From Chloroflexota bacterium (lineage in GTDB: Bacteria; Chloroflexota; Dehalococcoidia; Lucifugimonadales; Lucifugimonadaceae): a stretch of DNA of 41,053 bases. Both the position numbers and the translations under genes were made by a program. The stretch spans positions 1 to 41,053 of the forward strand of contig JAJCYY010000040.1 of the NCBI GenBank assembly GCA_029262735.1, read 5' to 3'. The notes below the pieces were generated by a model. The model was given only the letters and a program-made list of their open reading frames with translations. It ran no database searches and was not told the origin of the DNA. Positions 32,812 to 40,326 of this stretch are shown one piece after another (the first letter of the stretch is position 1; every line of letters starts with the position of its first letter).

Positions 32812-34581
32812 ATGGTCACAACTTTCCAGCCGGCACCGCTCGCAGAATACGAACAGTTCCTCTCGGAGCTGTTCGGCTATTCCGGCCTCAGGCCTGCGCA
32901 GGAACGCGTCCTCTCGACGCTTGAGCACAGCGACGTCTTTGCAGTCTCGCCAACCGGCAGCGGCAAAAGCATGTCCTACGTCCTCCCTGCCATCAGGTCG
33001 GGCAAGGTTCTCGTGGTCTCTCCGCACATCGCCCTCATGCAGGACCAGGTCGAGAGCCTCCAGGCCAACGGAGTCGAGGCCGCATTCATCAATTCGACGC
33101 TGACCAACAGCCAGAAGCGTGATACGTATCTTCGCTTTCGAAGCGGCGAGACCCGCCTGCTCTACACATCTCCCGAGTCTCTTGCCAATCGCCGCTTCGT
33201 CACGGGTCTGGCAGGCATCGGCCTGAACCTGCTGGCTATCGATGAAGCGCACTGCGTTTCTGAATGGGGCCACACGTTCCGGCCCGAGTATCTGCGGCTT
33301 AAAGAGGTCAGAGAGGCGCTCGGCTCACCGAGGACGCTCGCTCTCACTGCCACGGCGACTGAGCGCGCCCGGGAAGACATCATTCGCAGGTTGGCGCTCG
33401 ATGGAGCCGAGCAGCTGGTCAACTCGGTCGCCAGGGACAATCTGCGTTTCTCCGTGCAGCAGGCTATGTCTAACGACAATAAGCGAGAGGCGCTGGTCCA
33501 GTACGTCACCCCACGGAAAGGAGTGAGCGGCATCGTGTACGTCGGCTCCCGCGCACGATCGGAGGAGCTTGCAGAGCTGCTCTCCGATAGCGGCGTTAAG
33601 TCGATGGCGTACCACGCCGGGCTTGGCGCAGTCGTGCGGCGAGACACGCAGCGGGCGTTCATGACGGACAGGATCGACGTGATTGTCGCAACGAGCGCCT
33701 TTGGACTAGGAGTGGACAAGCCGGATATCCGCTTCGTGGTGCATTTCGATATGCCGGGACGGCTTGAGGCGTACTACCAGGAGGCCGGTCGCGCCGGTCG
33801 GGACGGTGAGCCTGCGGAGTGCGAACTGATCTACACCCGCTGGTCCCGAAAGGCGCCCGAGTACTTCATCGACCTGGATCACCCCGATGACGACCAGGTG
33901 CGCGGTGTCTGGCATGAGTTGTTGAGACGTGCGGACGCTGGCTCTGAGTCGGGCTACGAGCAGCAGGAGCGAGGGTCCGATGGCAGGTCCGATGCTCGGC
34001 AGGACGGCCGGGTTATGGCCCTTGGCGCACTGCAGGAGTCCGGGCTGCTTGCGGACGACGGCGTGACGTTACTTTCGCACGATCCGGCGGCGCAGATTCA
34101 GACCGGCAAGATAACTCACCACATGCACTACGATCTGGAGATGCTCGGCAACATGGTGGAGTTTGCGACCACCTCGGAGTGCCGCCAGAAGGTCGTGCTG
34201 AGGTATTTTGGCGAGGTAGCCGATCAGGCCTGCGGAAACTGCGACAACTGCCAATCGGCGAGCTGGGAAAAGCTGGGCGAAAGGAACGGGACCGGTCGTG
34301 GGCAGAGGGCGGCCGGGAAGAGGTCGCAGCCAGAGCCGATCGGCAGCCATGACCCGGACCGACCGATTTTCGACGAACTGCGTGCATGGCGGAGAGGTCG
34401 AGCGGACGCCGACAGCGTCCCGGCTTTCGTAGTGTTCGCTGACCGTGTACTGATCGAGATGGCCCGCAAGCGGCCGGTAACCACGATTCAGCTGTCGAAC
34501 ATCTCCGGCGTGGGCTCGGTCAAGCGCCAGCGCTACGGCAACGAGGTCCTGCAAGTGATCAAAGAGTTCTTGCAGAGGTAA
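32812..34581 (+). CDS. recQ: ATP-dependent DNA helicase RecQ
   Basis: RecQ unwinds DNA 3' to 5' in recombination and fork repair. The 589-residue protein contains helicase motif I SPTGSGKS (residues 46-53), motif II DEAH followed by the aromatic-rich loop CVSEWGHTFRPEY, motif III TATAT, motif VI QEAGRAGRDGEP, the zinc-binding CRQKVVLRYFGE...CGNCDNC and a C-terminal HRDC domain (about 510-589). A charged low-complexity stretch of about 25 residues (near 385-410) lies between the helicase core and the zinc region. ATG 32812 is chosen; an upstream GTG at 32767 lies inside a repeat. No Shine-Dalgarno site is seen. Confidence 0.95.
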   Translation: MVTTFQPAPLAEYEQFLSELFGYSGLRPAQERVLSTLEHSDVFAVSPTGSGKSMSYVLPAIRSGKVLVVSPHIALMQDQVESLQANGVEAAFINSTLTNSQKRDTYLRFRSGETRLLYTSPESLANRRFVTGLAGIGLNLLAIDEAHCVSEWGHTFRPEYLRLKEVREALGSPRTLALTATATERAREDIIRRLALDGAEQLVNSVARDNLRFSVQQAMSNDNKREALVQYVTPRKGVSGIVYVGSRARSEELAELLSDSGVKSMAYHAGLGAVVRRDTQRAFMTDRIDVIVATSAFGLGVDKPDIRFVVHFDMPGRLEAYYQEAGRAGRDGEPAECELIYTRWSRKAPEYFIDLDHPDDDQVRGVWHELLRRADAGSESGYEQQERGSDGRSDARQDGRVMALGALQESGLLADDGVTLLSHDPAAQIQTGKITHHMHYDLEMLGNMVEFATTSECRQKVVLRYFGEVADQACGNCDNCQSASWEKLGERNGTGRGQRAAGKRSQPEPIGSHDPDRPIFDELRAWRRGRADADSVPAFVVFADRVLIEMARKRPVTTIQLSNISGVGSVKRQRYGNEVLQVIKEFLQR

Positions 34582-34968
34582 GCGAGGAGATTCGGGGGTG
34601 GGTTGTCTATTACGCCACCCTGAGCCTGTCGAAGGGTGTCATCCCGAGTTCGTCGACCGACGAGGGATCTTACCGTCCATCAGACTGACTCTTTCCTCTC
34701 AAGCGCTCACCTGACCAATGCACCGTCCATGTCAGAACACCGGGAGAGGCCGAATTGTTTCGTCGGAATGACAGAAAGCCGAAACGACCCTCACCCTAAC
34801 CCTCTCCCGTAAGCGGGAGAGGGGAATGCCGTTGATCTGGACAACGTCGTGAGCCCGCTGAAAGGCGTCGTCTCAACCGCAGCGGAGAGATCTTACCGTT
34901 GAGTGAGATCACCGAGAGATTCTGAATCAAGTTCAGAAGGACCAATACGGACAACCCGCTTCACGCCC
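34582..34968. other. 387-bp non-coding gap after recQ, repeats
   Basis: No gene apart from the small ORF that ends at 34969. The gap includes GGGGGTGGGTTGT related to family C, a hairpin-bounded segment from about 34637 (GTCATCCCGAGTTCG) to 34783 (CGGAATGAC), a CTCTCCCGTAAGCGGGAGAG hairpin at 34802-34821 and the family A copy. Confidence 0.6.
34867..34943 (+). repeat. Family A double-hairpin repeat, copy 3
   Basis: Aligns along its whole length with 27975-28052; the TTCTGAA/TTCAGAA stem and TCAAG loop are conserved. It ends 26 bp from the 3' end of the small Lys-rich gene. Confidence 0.85.
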
Positions 34969-35103
34969 TTACCCGCTCGAAGCTGCCTCTGCTGCCCTGC
35001 GCTTCTTCGCCTTGGGCATCTTTACCTTCGGCTTCTTAACCTTTGGCGTCTCGGACTTCGCCTTCTTGGACTCTTTCTTTTGACGGTTCGCGCCTTTAGC
35101 CAT
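34969..35103 (-). CDS. Small lysine-rich basic protein (44 residues)
   Basis: This short frame starts MAKGANRQKKESKKAKSETP and continues with repeated K-x-P-K units (KVKKPKVKMPKAKKRR) to a TAA stop. Over a third of residues are Lys or Arg and there is no aromatic residue, no Cys and no membrane segment, so it is likely disordered and nucleic-acid binding or ribosome associated. A strong ribosome site, GAGAGGGG, lies 6 nt before the ATG. The Lys/Pro pattern recalls small basic proteins annotated as hypothetical in many bacteria and the tails of histone H1-like proteins; neither link is proven. The strong ribosome site and codon pattern make it a probable real gene. Confidence 0.72.
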   Translation of the reverse strand: MAKGANRQKKESKKAKSETPKVKKPKVKMPKAKKRRAAEAASSG

Positions 35104-35275
35104 CAAGTTCCCCTCTCTGAGTGCAGTAACTCAAGCAGACAACAGCAAAATATCTGTGCCTGAAGTCTACGCCATCACCAAATCCTGCCATGCGACCAAT
35201 CGCTTCACTCTGGTTTCCGCACCACCGTATCTCATATCCTGCCATTCGGGTGCCATTCACCTGCTCGCCCGATGG

Positions 35276-36106
35276 CTACAGCTCCATCGCCCCCGGCATG
35301 CCCGGAGCCAGCGGCTCAGAATCAGCAGGCACTCCGCCGGACAGGAGGCCGCCGTCAACCGTGATGGTCTGCCCGTTCACGTAGTCTCCCAGGTCCGACG
35401 CCAGGAAGACGCACGCTCCTGCAATGTCTCGGGGAACGCCTCCCCTGCGATTAGGGATGAAATCCATCGCATTGTCTGCGTAACCGGCGCCACCACGACG
35501 GTGCTCATCCGCTTCGCTCAAGACCCTGCTATCGATGTATCCCGGTGCGACGCAATTCGCCGCTATCCCTGTGCCCGCCAGGTCCTGGGCCATCGACATC
35601 ACCATCCGGTTCAGCCCCGCCTTGACGATGCCGTAAACGCCGTCCTGGGGCCATGCCCGGAAGCTGTGAACGCTGCTGATGTTGATTATCGTGCCGCCGT
35701 GCCCGGCGGCAATCATGCGCTTCGCAGCGCCCTGGGCGCAGAACAGGTAACCCTTCAGGGCGTGGCCCACCAGCCGATCCCACAGCTCCTCGGTGATCTC
35801 CATGAAGTGCTGATCCAGCGACGCAACCGCATTGTTTACAAGTATGTCGATGCGGCCGTGACTCGATACAAACTCGTCCAGCATTCGCTCACGATCGCCA
35901 GAAATCCCAATATCGGCCTGATGCCACGACGCCTTCCTGCCGAGCGCTTCGACTGCTGCGATGGTCTTATCGGCCTGCTCGTCGCGTACGACGTCGTTGA
36001 TGCCGACGTCAGCGCCATGCTCGGCGAACAGGGTGGCGATACCGGCGCCGATTCCGCGTCGTGAGCCGGTAACCAGGGCTTTCTTGCCTTCGAGAAGTTT
36101 TGTCAT
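35276..36106 (-). CDS. Short-chain dehydrogenase/reductase (3-oxoacyl-ACP reductase-like)
   Basis: This classical SDR of 276 residues oxidises or reduces a hydroxyl/keto group with NAD(P). It has the cofactor motif TGSRRGIG (13-20), NNA at 91-93, and catalytic Ser144 or 145 (INISSVHS), Tyr158 and Lys162 (YGIVK). The Arg residues after the first Gly suggest NADP(H) preference. The family C-terminal GQTITVDGG is present, followed by an extra Gly/Pro-rich tail. ATG 36106 is chosen over GTG 36118. Neighbours suggest a catabolic alcohol or sugar dehydrogenase rather than a fatty-acid enzyme, but sequence alone cannot decide. Confidence 0.9.
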   Translation of the reverse strand: MTKLLEGKKALVTGSRRGIGAGIATLFAEHGADVGINDVVRDEQADKTIAAVEALGRKASWHQADIGISGDRERMLDEFVSSHGRIDILVNNAVASLDQHFMEITEELWDRLVGHALKGYLFCAQGAAKRMIAAGHGGTIINISSVHSFRAWPQDGVYGIVKAGLNRMVMSMAQDLAGTGIAANCVAPGYIDSRVLSEADEHRRGGAGYADNAMDFIPNRRGGVPRDIAGACVFLASDLGDYVNGQTITVDGGLLSGGVPADSEPLAPGMPGAMEL

Positions 36107-36500
36107 ATCTCTTAACACCCTCTTTCTAGCGCGGGGATGGTCGTTTTGAACGACTCAGCGGTCTGCGGAACGGTGTATCGGCCTGAAAGCGAAGAAGGTC
36201 GGCTCGGGGCGGGTTTGTGGGTCGTCTGAGGTGATTGCGCTGCCGGGTCGCTGCCACCGTCGCCTTCGGGCAGTGACGAGCCGCTGCTCCGCGCCACTTC
36301 AATCGACGATGTATCCGTTCACCTGGCATGGTTTCGGAATCTTACCGCACGCCATCATCGATCCGCCGAAACGTGCCCGAACGATCGAATCGAACCTGTA
36401 TCAGCCTGCCACCGGCCACGGTGCATCTCGAATGAACCGGACCCTGATGCCCGAACTCGACCGGGCGTGTCAGCAGGTGGAGACTGTGGGACCTTAGCGT
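36107..36500. other. 394-bp gap without a supported gene
   Basis: A plus-strand frame (36231-36497, or from ATG 36309) is open, but it has no ribosome site and no recognisable domain. None of the window's repeat families was recognised here. This is one of the few intergenic stretches in which no repeat was seen. Confidence 0.5.
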
Positions 36501-37016
36501 CTATTCGGCAGCGGCTTGCAAATCGGTCAGCTCTGAACCCATCAACTTCCAGCTATTCTCTTTCCATTCCCAGACCTGTTTCTGAGAATGGCTGAGCAAT
36601 CGGACTATCTTCAACTGCTTGAGTGCAACCGGAACAACTGATGAGCATTGAACGTTCGAGATGAGTCGGAACCTGTAGCCAGATTTCATCAGTTCACGGA
36701 AGTCCAGGTCTGGCTGGATCGACAGTTCCTGGCCCGGATACACAGGGCCGTTGACCCTGGTAGTCCAGCTCAGTGACCTGCGGGGTTTCAGGTGATTGGT
36801 TGCGATCACGTCCAGTGTGATGAGCGTGTTCTGCGCGGGCACACCGCCCCAGTTGCGAAGGACCACTCTCATGCGCGAATAGACCGTCTTCTCGATTATG
36901 GCCGGGCCTTCAAGCGAGAAGATGGCGAACAGCGGTCTATTGCGTGCCGTGAACTGCCAGATTGCGGCGGCAGTAGCGGCCATCGACACCAGCAGCAAAA
37001 AGATATTGAGGAACAA
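36501..37016 (-). CDS. Hypothetical membrane-anchored protein
   Basis: The family was not recognised. The 171-residue protein has one N-terminal transmembrane helix (FLNIFLLLVSMAATAAAIWQF, residues 2-22), then a mainly beta-rich soluble part. The part from about residue 45 (RMRVVLRNWGGVPAQNTLITLDV) resembles the immunoglobulin-like fold seen in cell-surface and CARDB-type domains, but this is only an impression. It has one cysteine. The start is a TTG at 37016 with CGGAG 6-7 nt upstream. Genes on both sides lie more than 350 bp away, so it is probably transcribed alone. Confidence 0.7.
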   Translation of the reverse strand: MFLNIFLLLVSMAATAAAIWQFTARNRPLFAIFSLEGPAIIEKTVYSRMRVVLRNWGGVPAQNTLITLDVIATNHLKPRRSLSWTTRVNGPVYPGQELSIQPDLDFRELMKSGYRFRLISNVQCSSVVPVALKQLKIVRLLSHSQKQVWEWKENSWKLMGSELTDLQAAAE

Positions 37017-37278
37017 GGTCTGCTCCGTAGGCGAACTGTGTGCAGCGATCTTTTAATAGTGTGAAGCGTGACGGACCGCAATACGCCGGTGGAACGCGGA
37101 AGACCCGGTGAGTGCTGGTCACACAGGTCACCCGGCCGGGCCGCGACTCAGGGAATCACCGCTATGCGGGTCTCTTGCCATCTGGTCATCGTTCGCTCAG
37201 GAGGCTGGTACTCCCGGCATGGCGACGGCCTGTCCGCGCACGTTTTGCACGAAATGCCGAGACCATGCCTGAGACCAC

Positions 37279-37379
37279 GATCTAAACCGGCATCTGCCTG
37301 CCGGTTATCTTGCGGCCGATCTGTGCCGTCTCCTCGCCGCCGCCAGAGATGACGCGGACGCCCCAGTCGAGCAGGAACT
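37279..37379 (-). pseudogene. Detached 3' end of an HpcH/HpaI-family gene
   Basis: This 101-bp segment is identical at 98 positions to 37859-37959, the 3' end of the intact gene at 37862, including the stop codon and a few bases beyond it. It encodes the last 32 residues (from EFLLDWGVRVISGG to ITGRQMPV) with one change, Arg to Lys, in IGRKITG. The paralogue at 39027 also has Lys there. The other two differences are synonymous. No upstream part of the gene is present; the NTF2-like gene starts 17 bp away. It is either a remnant of a third tandem copy or a duplication made by an insertion. Confidence 0.85.
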
Positions 37380-37395
37380 CAAGGCATCCGACCCG

Positions 37396-37827
37396 CTATT
37401 CGAAGCTGAGGTGCTCGGCAATCCGTTGCCAGCCGTTCTGACCGTATGTGAAAACGACCATCGTCACTCCGGCATGCCTGACTTCACCGCCGTCCCGTTC
37501 CCTGGACACCTGTGAGAACGGCCCAAACGCAATGCCGGTGCTACCCGTGACCCGATACTCGAACTGGCTATCCCATCGCCACCACTCGAACCTTTCACAT
37601 AGCTCCCGGTACCGTTCTTTCACTGCGGCCTTGCCGGAACTCACATTGGTTGAGCTGCGAACGTAAACGACGTCCTCCGCAAGGTCGGAGTAGTAGTCGT
37701 CCATCCGCCTTTCGTTGTAGTGCCGGACCTGTCGCTCGAAATGAGACCTGAGGCCGGTTATGTCTGGAGTTTCTGTCGTCATTTCGAATTCCATCGTCCC
37801 TCTGGTGCCGGAACTTTTGACCCTCAT
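37396..37827 (-). CDS. NTF2-like / SnoaL-like small protein
   Basis: The 143-residue protein has the cone-shaped NTF2-like fold seen in SnoaL and DUF4440 proteins: an opening helix (LRSHFERQVRHYNERRMDDYYSDLAEDVVYV) followed by GKAAVKERYRELCERF and beta strands ending in WQRIAEHLSFE. Such proteins include isomerases, dehydratases and simple binding proteins; no catalytic residue can be assigned. ATG 37827 is given, but ATG 37794 (with GAGGG 3 nt upstream) and ATG 37782 are possible. The gene lies exactly between the two copies of the HpcH/HpaI 3' end, so it looks inserted there. Confidence 0.78.
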   Translation of the reverse strand: MRVKSSGTRGTMEFEMTTETPDITGLRSHFERQVRHYNERRMDDYYSDLAEDVVYVRSSTNVSSGKAAVKERYRELCERFEWWRWDSQFEYRVTGSTGIAFGPFSQVSRERDGGEVRHAGVTMVVFTYGQNGWQRIAEHLSFE

Positions 37828-37861
37828 AGCCTGACCGAAGGTCGAAAACGTCGCACGCGAT

Positions 37862-38755
37862 CTAAACCGGCATCTGCCTGCCGGTTATCCTGCGGCCGAT
37901 CTGTGCCGTCTCCTCGCCGCCGCCGGAGATGACGCGGACGCCCCAGTCCAGCAGGAACTGCACGTTCTCCTCACGAGACTTTGTCGGGTCGTTCCACGAG
38001 CTCAGGAAGAACAGGCCGGCATCGTCGCACGCCTTCTTGATCGTGTTGCGGGCATGCTCCATCTCCGCAGGGTAAGGCGGGTCGTGAGCGTCCTCGTAGC
38101 CGTAAGACATGCCCATATCGCCCGGCCCCCACTCCGCAAAGGCCAGCCCCGGCACCTTTGCGATGAACTCGGCGTTGGCGACAGACTCCCGGCTCTCCAT
38201 CTTCAGGCCGATCAGCAACTCGCCCTTCGGATTCAGCGGCCACGGGTCGGCAATCTTCGTGTACTCGGGGCCAGAAACGCCCCAGATCTCAGCAGGAAAT
38301 CCCTGTCCGCCTGCTCCTCGCTGTCCCTGCACGAGCCCACGATCGAGGCCGGGTTTCTGGAACGGGTAGCGGCACTCTTCAATGAAAGCCCGTACGGCTT
38401 CGGCCTGCCTGGCGTGGGTGTGGAGGATGCCGTGGACGCCCGATGAGAGCACCTGTCTGATCTGCCAGGCATTGGCTCGCACCTCGTCCACTGTTCGGCA
38501 GTTGGATGGCAATGTGGATAGCACCGCCGGGGTCCGGTGGCCTGAGTTCGTGGGCCCGCCATCGACCAGCCCTCGCATGAACTCATGCAGGCCGTGTGTG
38601 TCAAACGGGTAGTGCTCGAAGTCGGTGATCAGGAAGTCGGCCCAGGTCTTGGCCTGCTTCTTGCCGTTCTCGTAGGTCAGCGGGCCAGTGCCCGTGTAGT
38701 AGACGTTCTCGCCGGACTCAAGCAGTTCGATGCAGCGGTTGATTCGTTTCGCCAT
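37862..38755 (-). CDS. HpcH/HpaI aldolase-family protein (1), catalytic Arg replaced
   Basis: The 297-residue protein has the fold signature of the HpcH/HpaI class II aldolases, which split 2-keto-3-deoxy acids to pyruvate and an aldehyde using a divalent metal. It has DFEHYPFD with the general-base His48, metal ligands Glu187 (LKMESRES) and Asp213 (EWGPGDMGMS), and the EVRANAWQIRQVLSSGVHGI helix region. Where the family normally has the catalytic Arg (VRVP-type strand), it reads LSTLPSN, with Thr81. A loop of about 40 residues (132-170) is longer than in HpaI. GGAG lies 7 nt before the ATG. A paralogue of the same length follows upstream on the same strand. Confidence 0.87.
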   Translation of the reverse strand: MAKRINRCIELLESGENVYYTGTGPLTYENGKKQAKTWADFLITDFEHYPFDTHGLHEFMRGLVDGGPTNSGHRTPAVLSTLPSNCRTVDEVRANAWQIRQVLSSGVHGILHTHARQAEAVRAFIEECRYPFQKPGLDRGLVQGQRGAGGQGFPAEIWGVSGPEYTKIADPWPLNPKGELLIGLKMESRESVANAEFIAKVPGLAFAEWGPGDMGMSYGYEDAHDPPYPAEMEHARNTIKKACDDAGLFFLSSWNDPTKSREENVQFLLDWGVRVISGGGEETAQIGRRITGRQMPV

Positions 38756-38976
38756 ATTTTTCTCCGTTGGGGCGCCAAAGGCGCATTTTCGTTGGGTGGA
38801 TGGTGGTCTGTGCGGATGGTCGTTGCCTGCTATCTAATCTGAGGTTTTTCTGGCTCGCGGCTGGGCGGCGGTCGGCGCGGTCATTCCCCTCTCCCAGATT
38901 CGGGTGCCCGTTTACGGGCGCGGGTCAGGGTGAGGGTCGTTTTGGCTTGAAAGGTCAACATTATTCACTTGCAAGA

Positions 38977-39015
38977 ACAACCCACCCTCTAACTCCCTCC
39001 CTGTCAGGGAGGGAG
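38977..39015 (-). repeat. Family C 39-bp repeat with perfect 11-bp hairpin, copy 2
   Basis: Reverse complement of 27930-27968 with no difference in 39 bases. It lies between the two HpcH/HpaI paralogues, 11 bp from the 3' end of the second, and could act as a terminator for it. The preceding 130 bp include a CCCGTTTACGGG hairpin and no gene. Confidence 0.9.
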
Positions 39016-39026
39016 AAACCTCCTAC

Positions 39027-39920
39027 CTAAACGGGCATCGTCCGGCCGGTTATCTTGCGGCCTATGTCTGCTGTCTCCCTTGTTGGCGAGCCGATCAGTT
39101 TTGACCCAAGCTCCTTGATGATGAACTCGACCCGTTGCTCATCCGACATCGAATCGTCGTTCCAGCCGCTGTAGAACGCAACTCCGTTGGCATCGAGCGC
39201 GTTCTTTACTGTGTTGCGGGCGTCGTCCATCACTTCGGGATACGGCGGATCATGGCTGTCAGAGAAACCGAACGACATGCCCATGTCTCCCGGTCCCCAT
39301 TCGGCGAAAGCGATGCCCGGGACTGCCGCTGTGCGGTCTACATTCGGCAGGCAGTGGCGGTCTTCGATCTTCAGGCCAAGCAGTAGTTCGCCCTTCGGAT
39401 TCAGCGGCCACGGATCAGCGACCTTCACATACTCGCCAATATCAAGTCCCCAGATTGCAGCCGGCTCCTTCTGCCCTCCCCCACCGCGCAAACCTTCGGG
39501 AAGCTCATCTCGGCCAAGCTCCTGGAACGGGTACCGGCACGCAGCGACGAACCACTTCACGGCCTCGGGGTCACGAGCGTGGGTGTGCAGAAGCCCGTGT
39601 GCGCCGGTCGAAAGAACATGCCGCATCTGCCATGCGTTGGCGCGGACCTCGTCGACGGTGATGCAGTTCGAGGGCAGCGTTGTCAGGACGGTCGGCGTCG
39701 GATGACCGCTCGGCGTCGGGCCGCCGTCAGCGAGACCTTTCATGAACTCTGTCAGTCCACCGATATTGAAGAAGTGGTGCTCGAAATCCATGTGGATGAC
39801 GTCTGCCCACGTCTGCGACATCTCCCGGCCCTTGTCATATGACAGCTCTCCCGGGTGCGTCATGTAGACCGGCTCGCCCATCTCCCGCCACTCAATCGCC
39901 TTGTTGATTCGCTTCGCCAT
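39027..39920 (-). CDS. HpcH/HpaI aldolase-family protein (2), catalytic Arg replaced
   Basis: This paralogue of the gene at 37862 has exactly the same length (297 residues) from ATG 39920, which is chosen because AAGGAG lies 6 nt upstream and both proteins then begin MAKRIN. It keeps His48-type DFEHHFF, the metal ligands in LKIEDRHCL and EWGPGDMGMSFGF, and the C-terminal DIGRKITGRTMPV. It too has LTTLPSN where the catalytic Arg strand is expected. The shared substitution suggests a distinct subfamily with altered chemistry or substrate and not decay of one gene. The two genes are 271 bp apart, with repeats between them. Confidence 0.87.
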   Translation of the reverse strand: MAKRINKAIEWREMGEPVYMTHPGELSYDKGREMSQTWADVIHMDFEHHFFNIGGLTEFMKGLADGGPTPSGHPTPTVLTTLPSNCITVDEVRANAWQMRHVLSTGAHGLLHTHARDPEAVKWFVAACRYPFQELGRDELPEGLRGGGGQKEPAAIWGLDIGEYVKVADPWPLNPKGELLLGLKIEDRHCLPNVDRTAAVPGIAFAEWGPGDMGMSFGFSDSHDPPYPEVMDDARNTVKNALDANGVAFYSGWNDDSMSDEQRVEFIIKELGSKLIGSPTRETADIGRKITGRTMPV

Positions 39921-40095
39921 GTTTTGCTCCTTTATGGGCGGTTTGTCGCTGGTGGAACTGAGTCTGTTGATTGTCATCCCGAGCGTCAGCCGAGGGATCT
40001 CACTCGACTCACAACTATCTCCTGGTGCTTCAACGGTCACCCCAAATCAGTCCAGGTGACCGGTTGCCCCGGGCCGGGATGACGCGTCCTGCCCT

Positions 40096-40130
40096 GCCCT
40101 ACTCCTTCGTCAGCCTCTATTCGATATCCA
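40096..40130 (-). repeat. Direct repeat of the Ldh2 gene 3' end
   Basis: This 35-bp segment differs at one position from 40324-40358, which spans the stop codon and last codons of the Ldh2-type gene (WRLTKE end). In this copy the Trp codon has become TAG. Together the two copies bracket element F2, with 5 bases (ACTGC) between this copy and the element. Confidence 0.85.
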
Positions 40131-40135
40131 ACTGC

Positions 40136-40323
40136 GTGTTTCCTGAGCGGAGTGCAACGAAGTCGAAGGATCTCTCGCGCGTACGGTCTCCTTGCCAGTA
40201 TCACTCGTCTCCCACAGTCCCAGTCACATCAAGAAAACCGCACTCCTCAGCCAACCACCTCAGCAAGAGCACTTGACTCCAAAGAGACCCTTCGACTCCG
40301 CTGACGCTGCGCTCAGGGAACAC
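40136..40323 (-). mobile_element. Inverted-repeat (MITE-like) element, family F, copy 2
   Basis: The ends are GTGTTTCCTGAGCGGAG...GTCGAAGGATCTCT and the inverted AGAGACCCTTCGACTCCGCT...CAGGGAACAC, arms of about 40 bp. It is in opposite orientation to F1 (16549-16726) and shares interior blocks such as ATCACTCGTCTCCC. The right end touches the duplicated Ldh2 3' end. Confidence 0.75.
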
Positions 40324-40326
40324 GCC

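Larger units (their letters stand above)
39921..40326. other. 406-bp gap containing inserted element and gene-end duplication
   Basis: No gene is supported. It holds a hairpin repeat near 39976-40010 (GTCATCCCGAGCGTC), the detached copy of the Ldh2 3' end (40096-40130) and element F2 (40136-40323), which directly abuts the Ldh2 stop region. Confidence 0.65.

Noticed and set aside
36231..36497. 88-codon plus-strand frame (62 codons from ATG 36309) between SDR and hypothetical gene
   Set aside because: No ribosome site and no recognisable family; cannot be excluded as a small gene but evidence is insufficient.
39921..40040. N-terminal extension of the second HpcH/HpaI-type protein
   Set aside because: The 40 extra codons are repeat-derived; ATG 39920 has AAGGAG 6 nt upstream and matches the paralogue's start and length.
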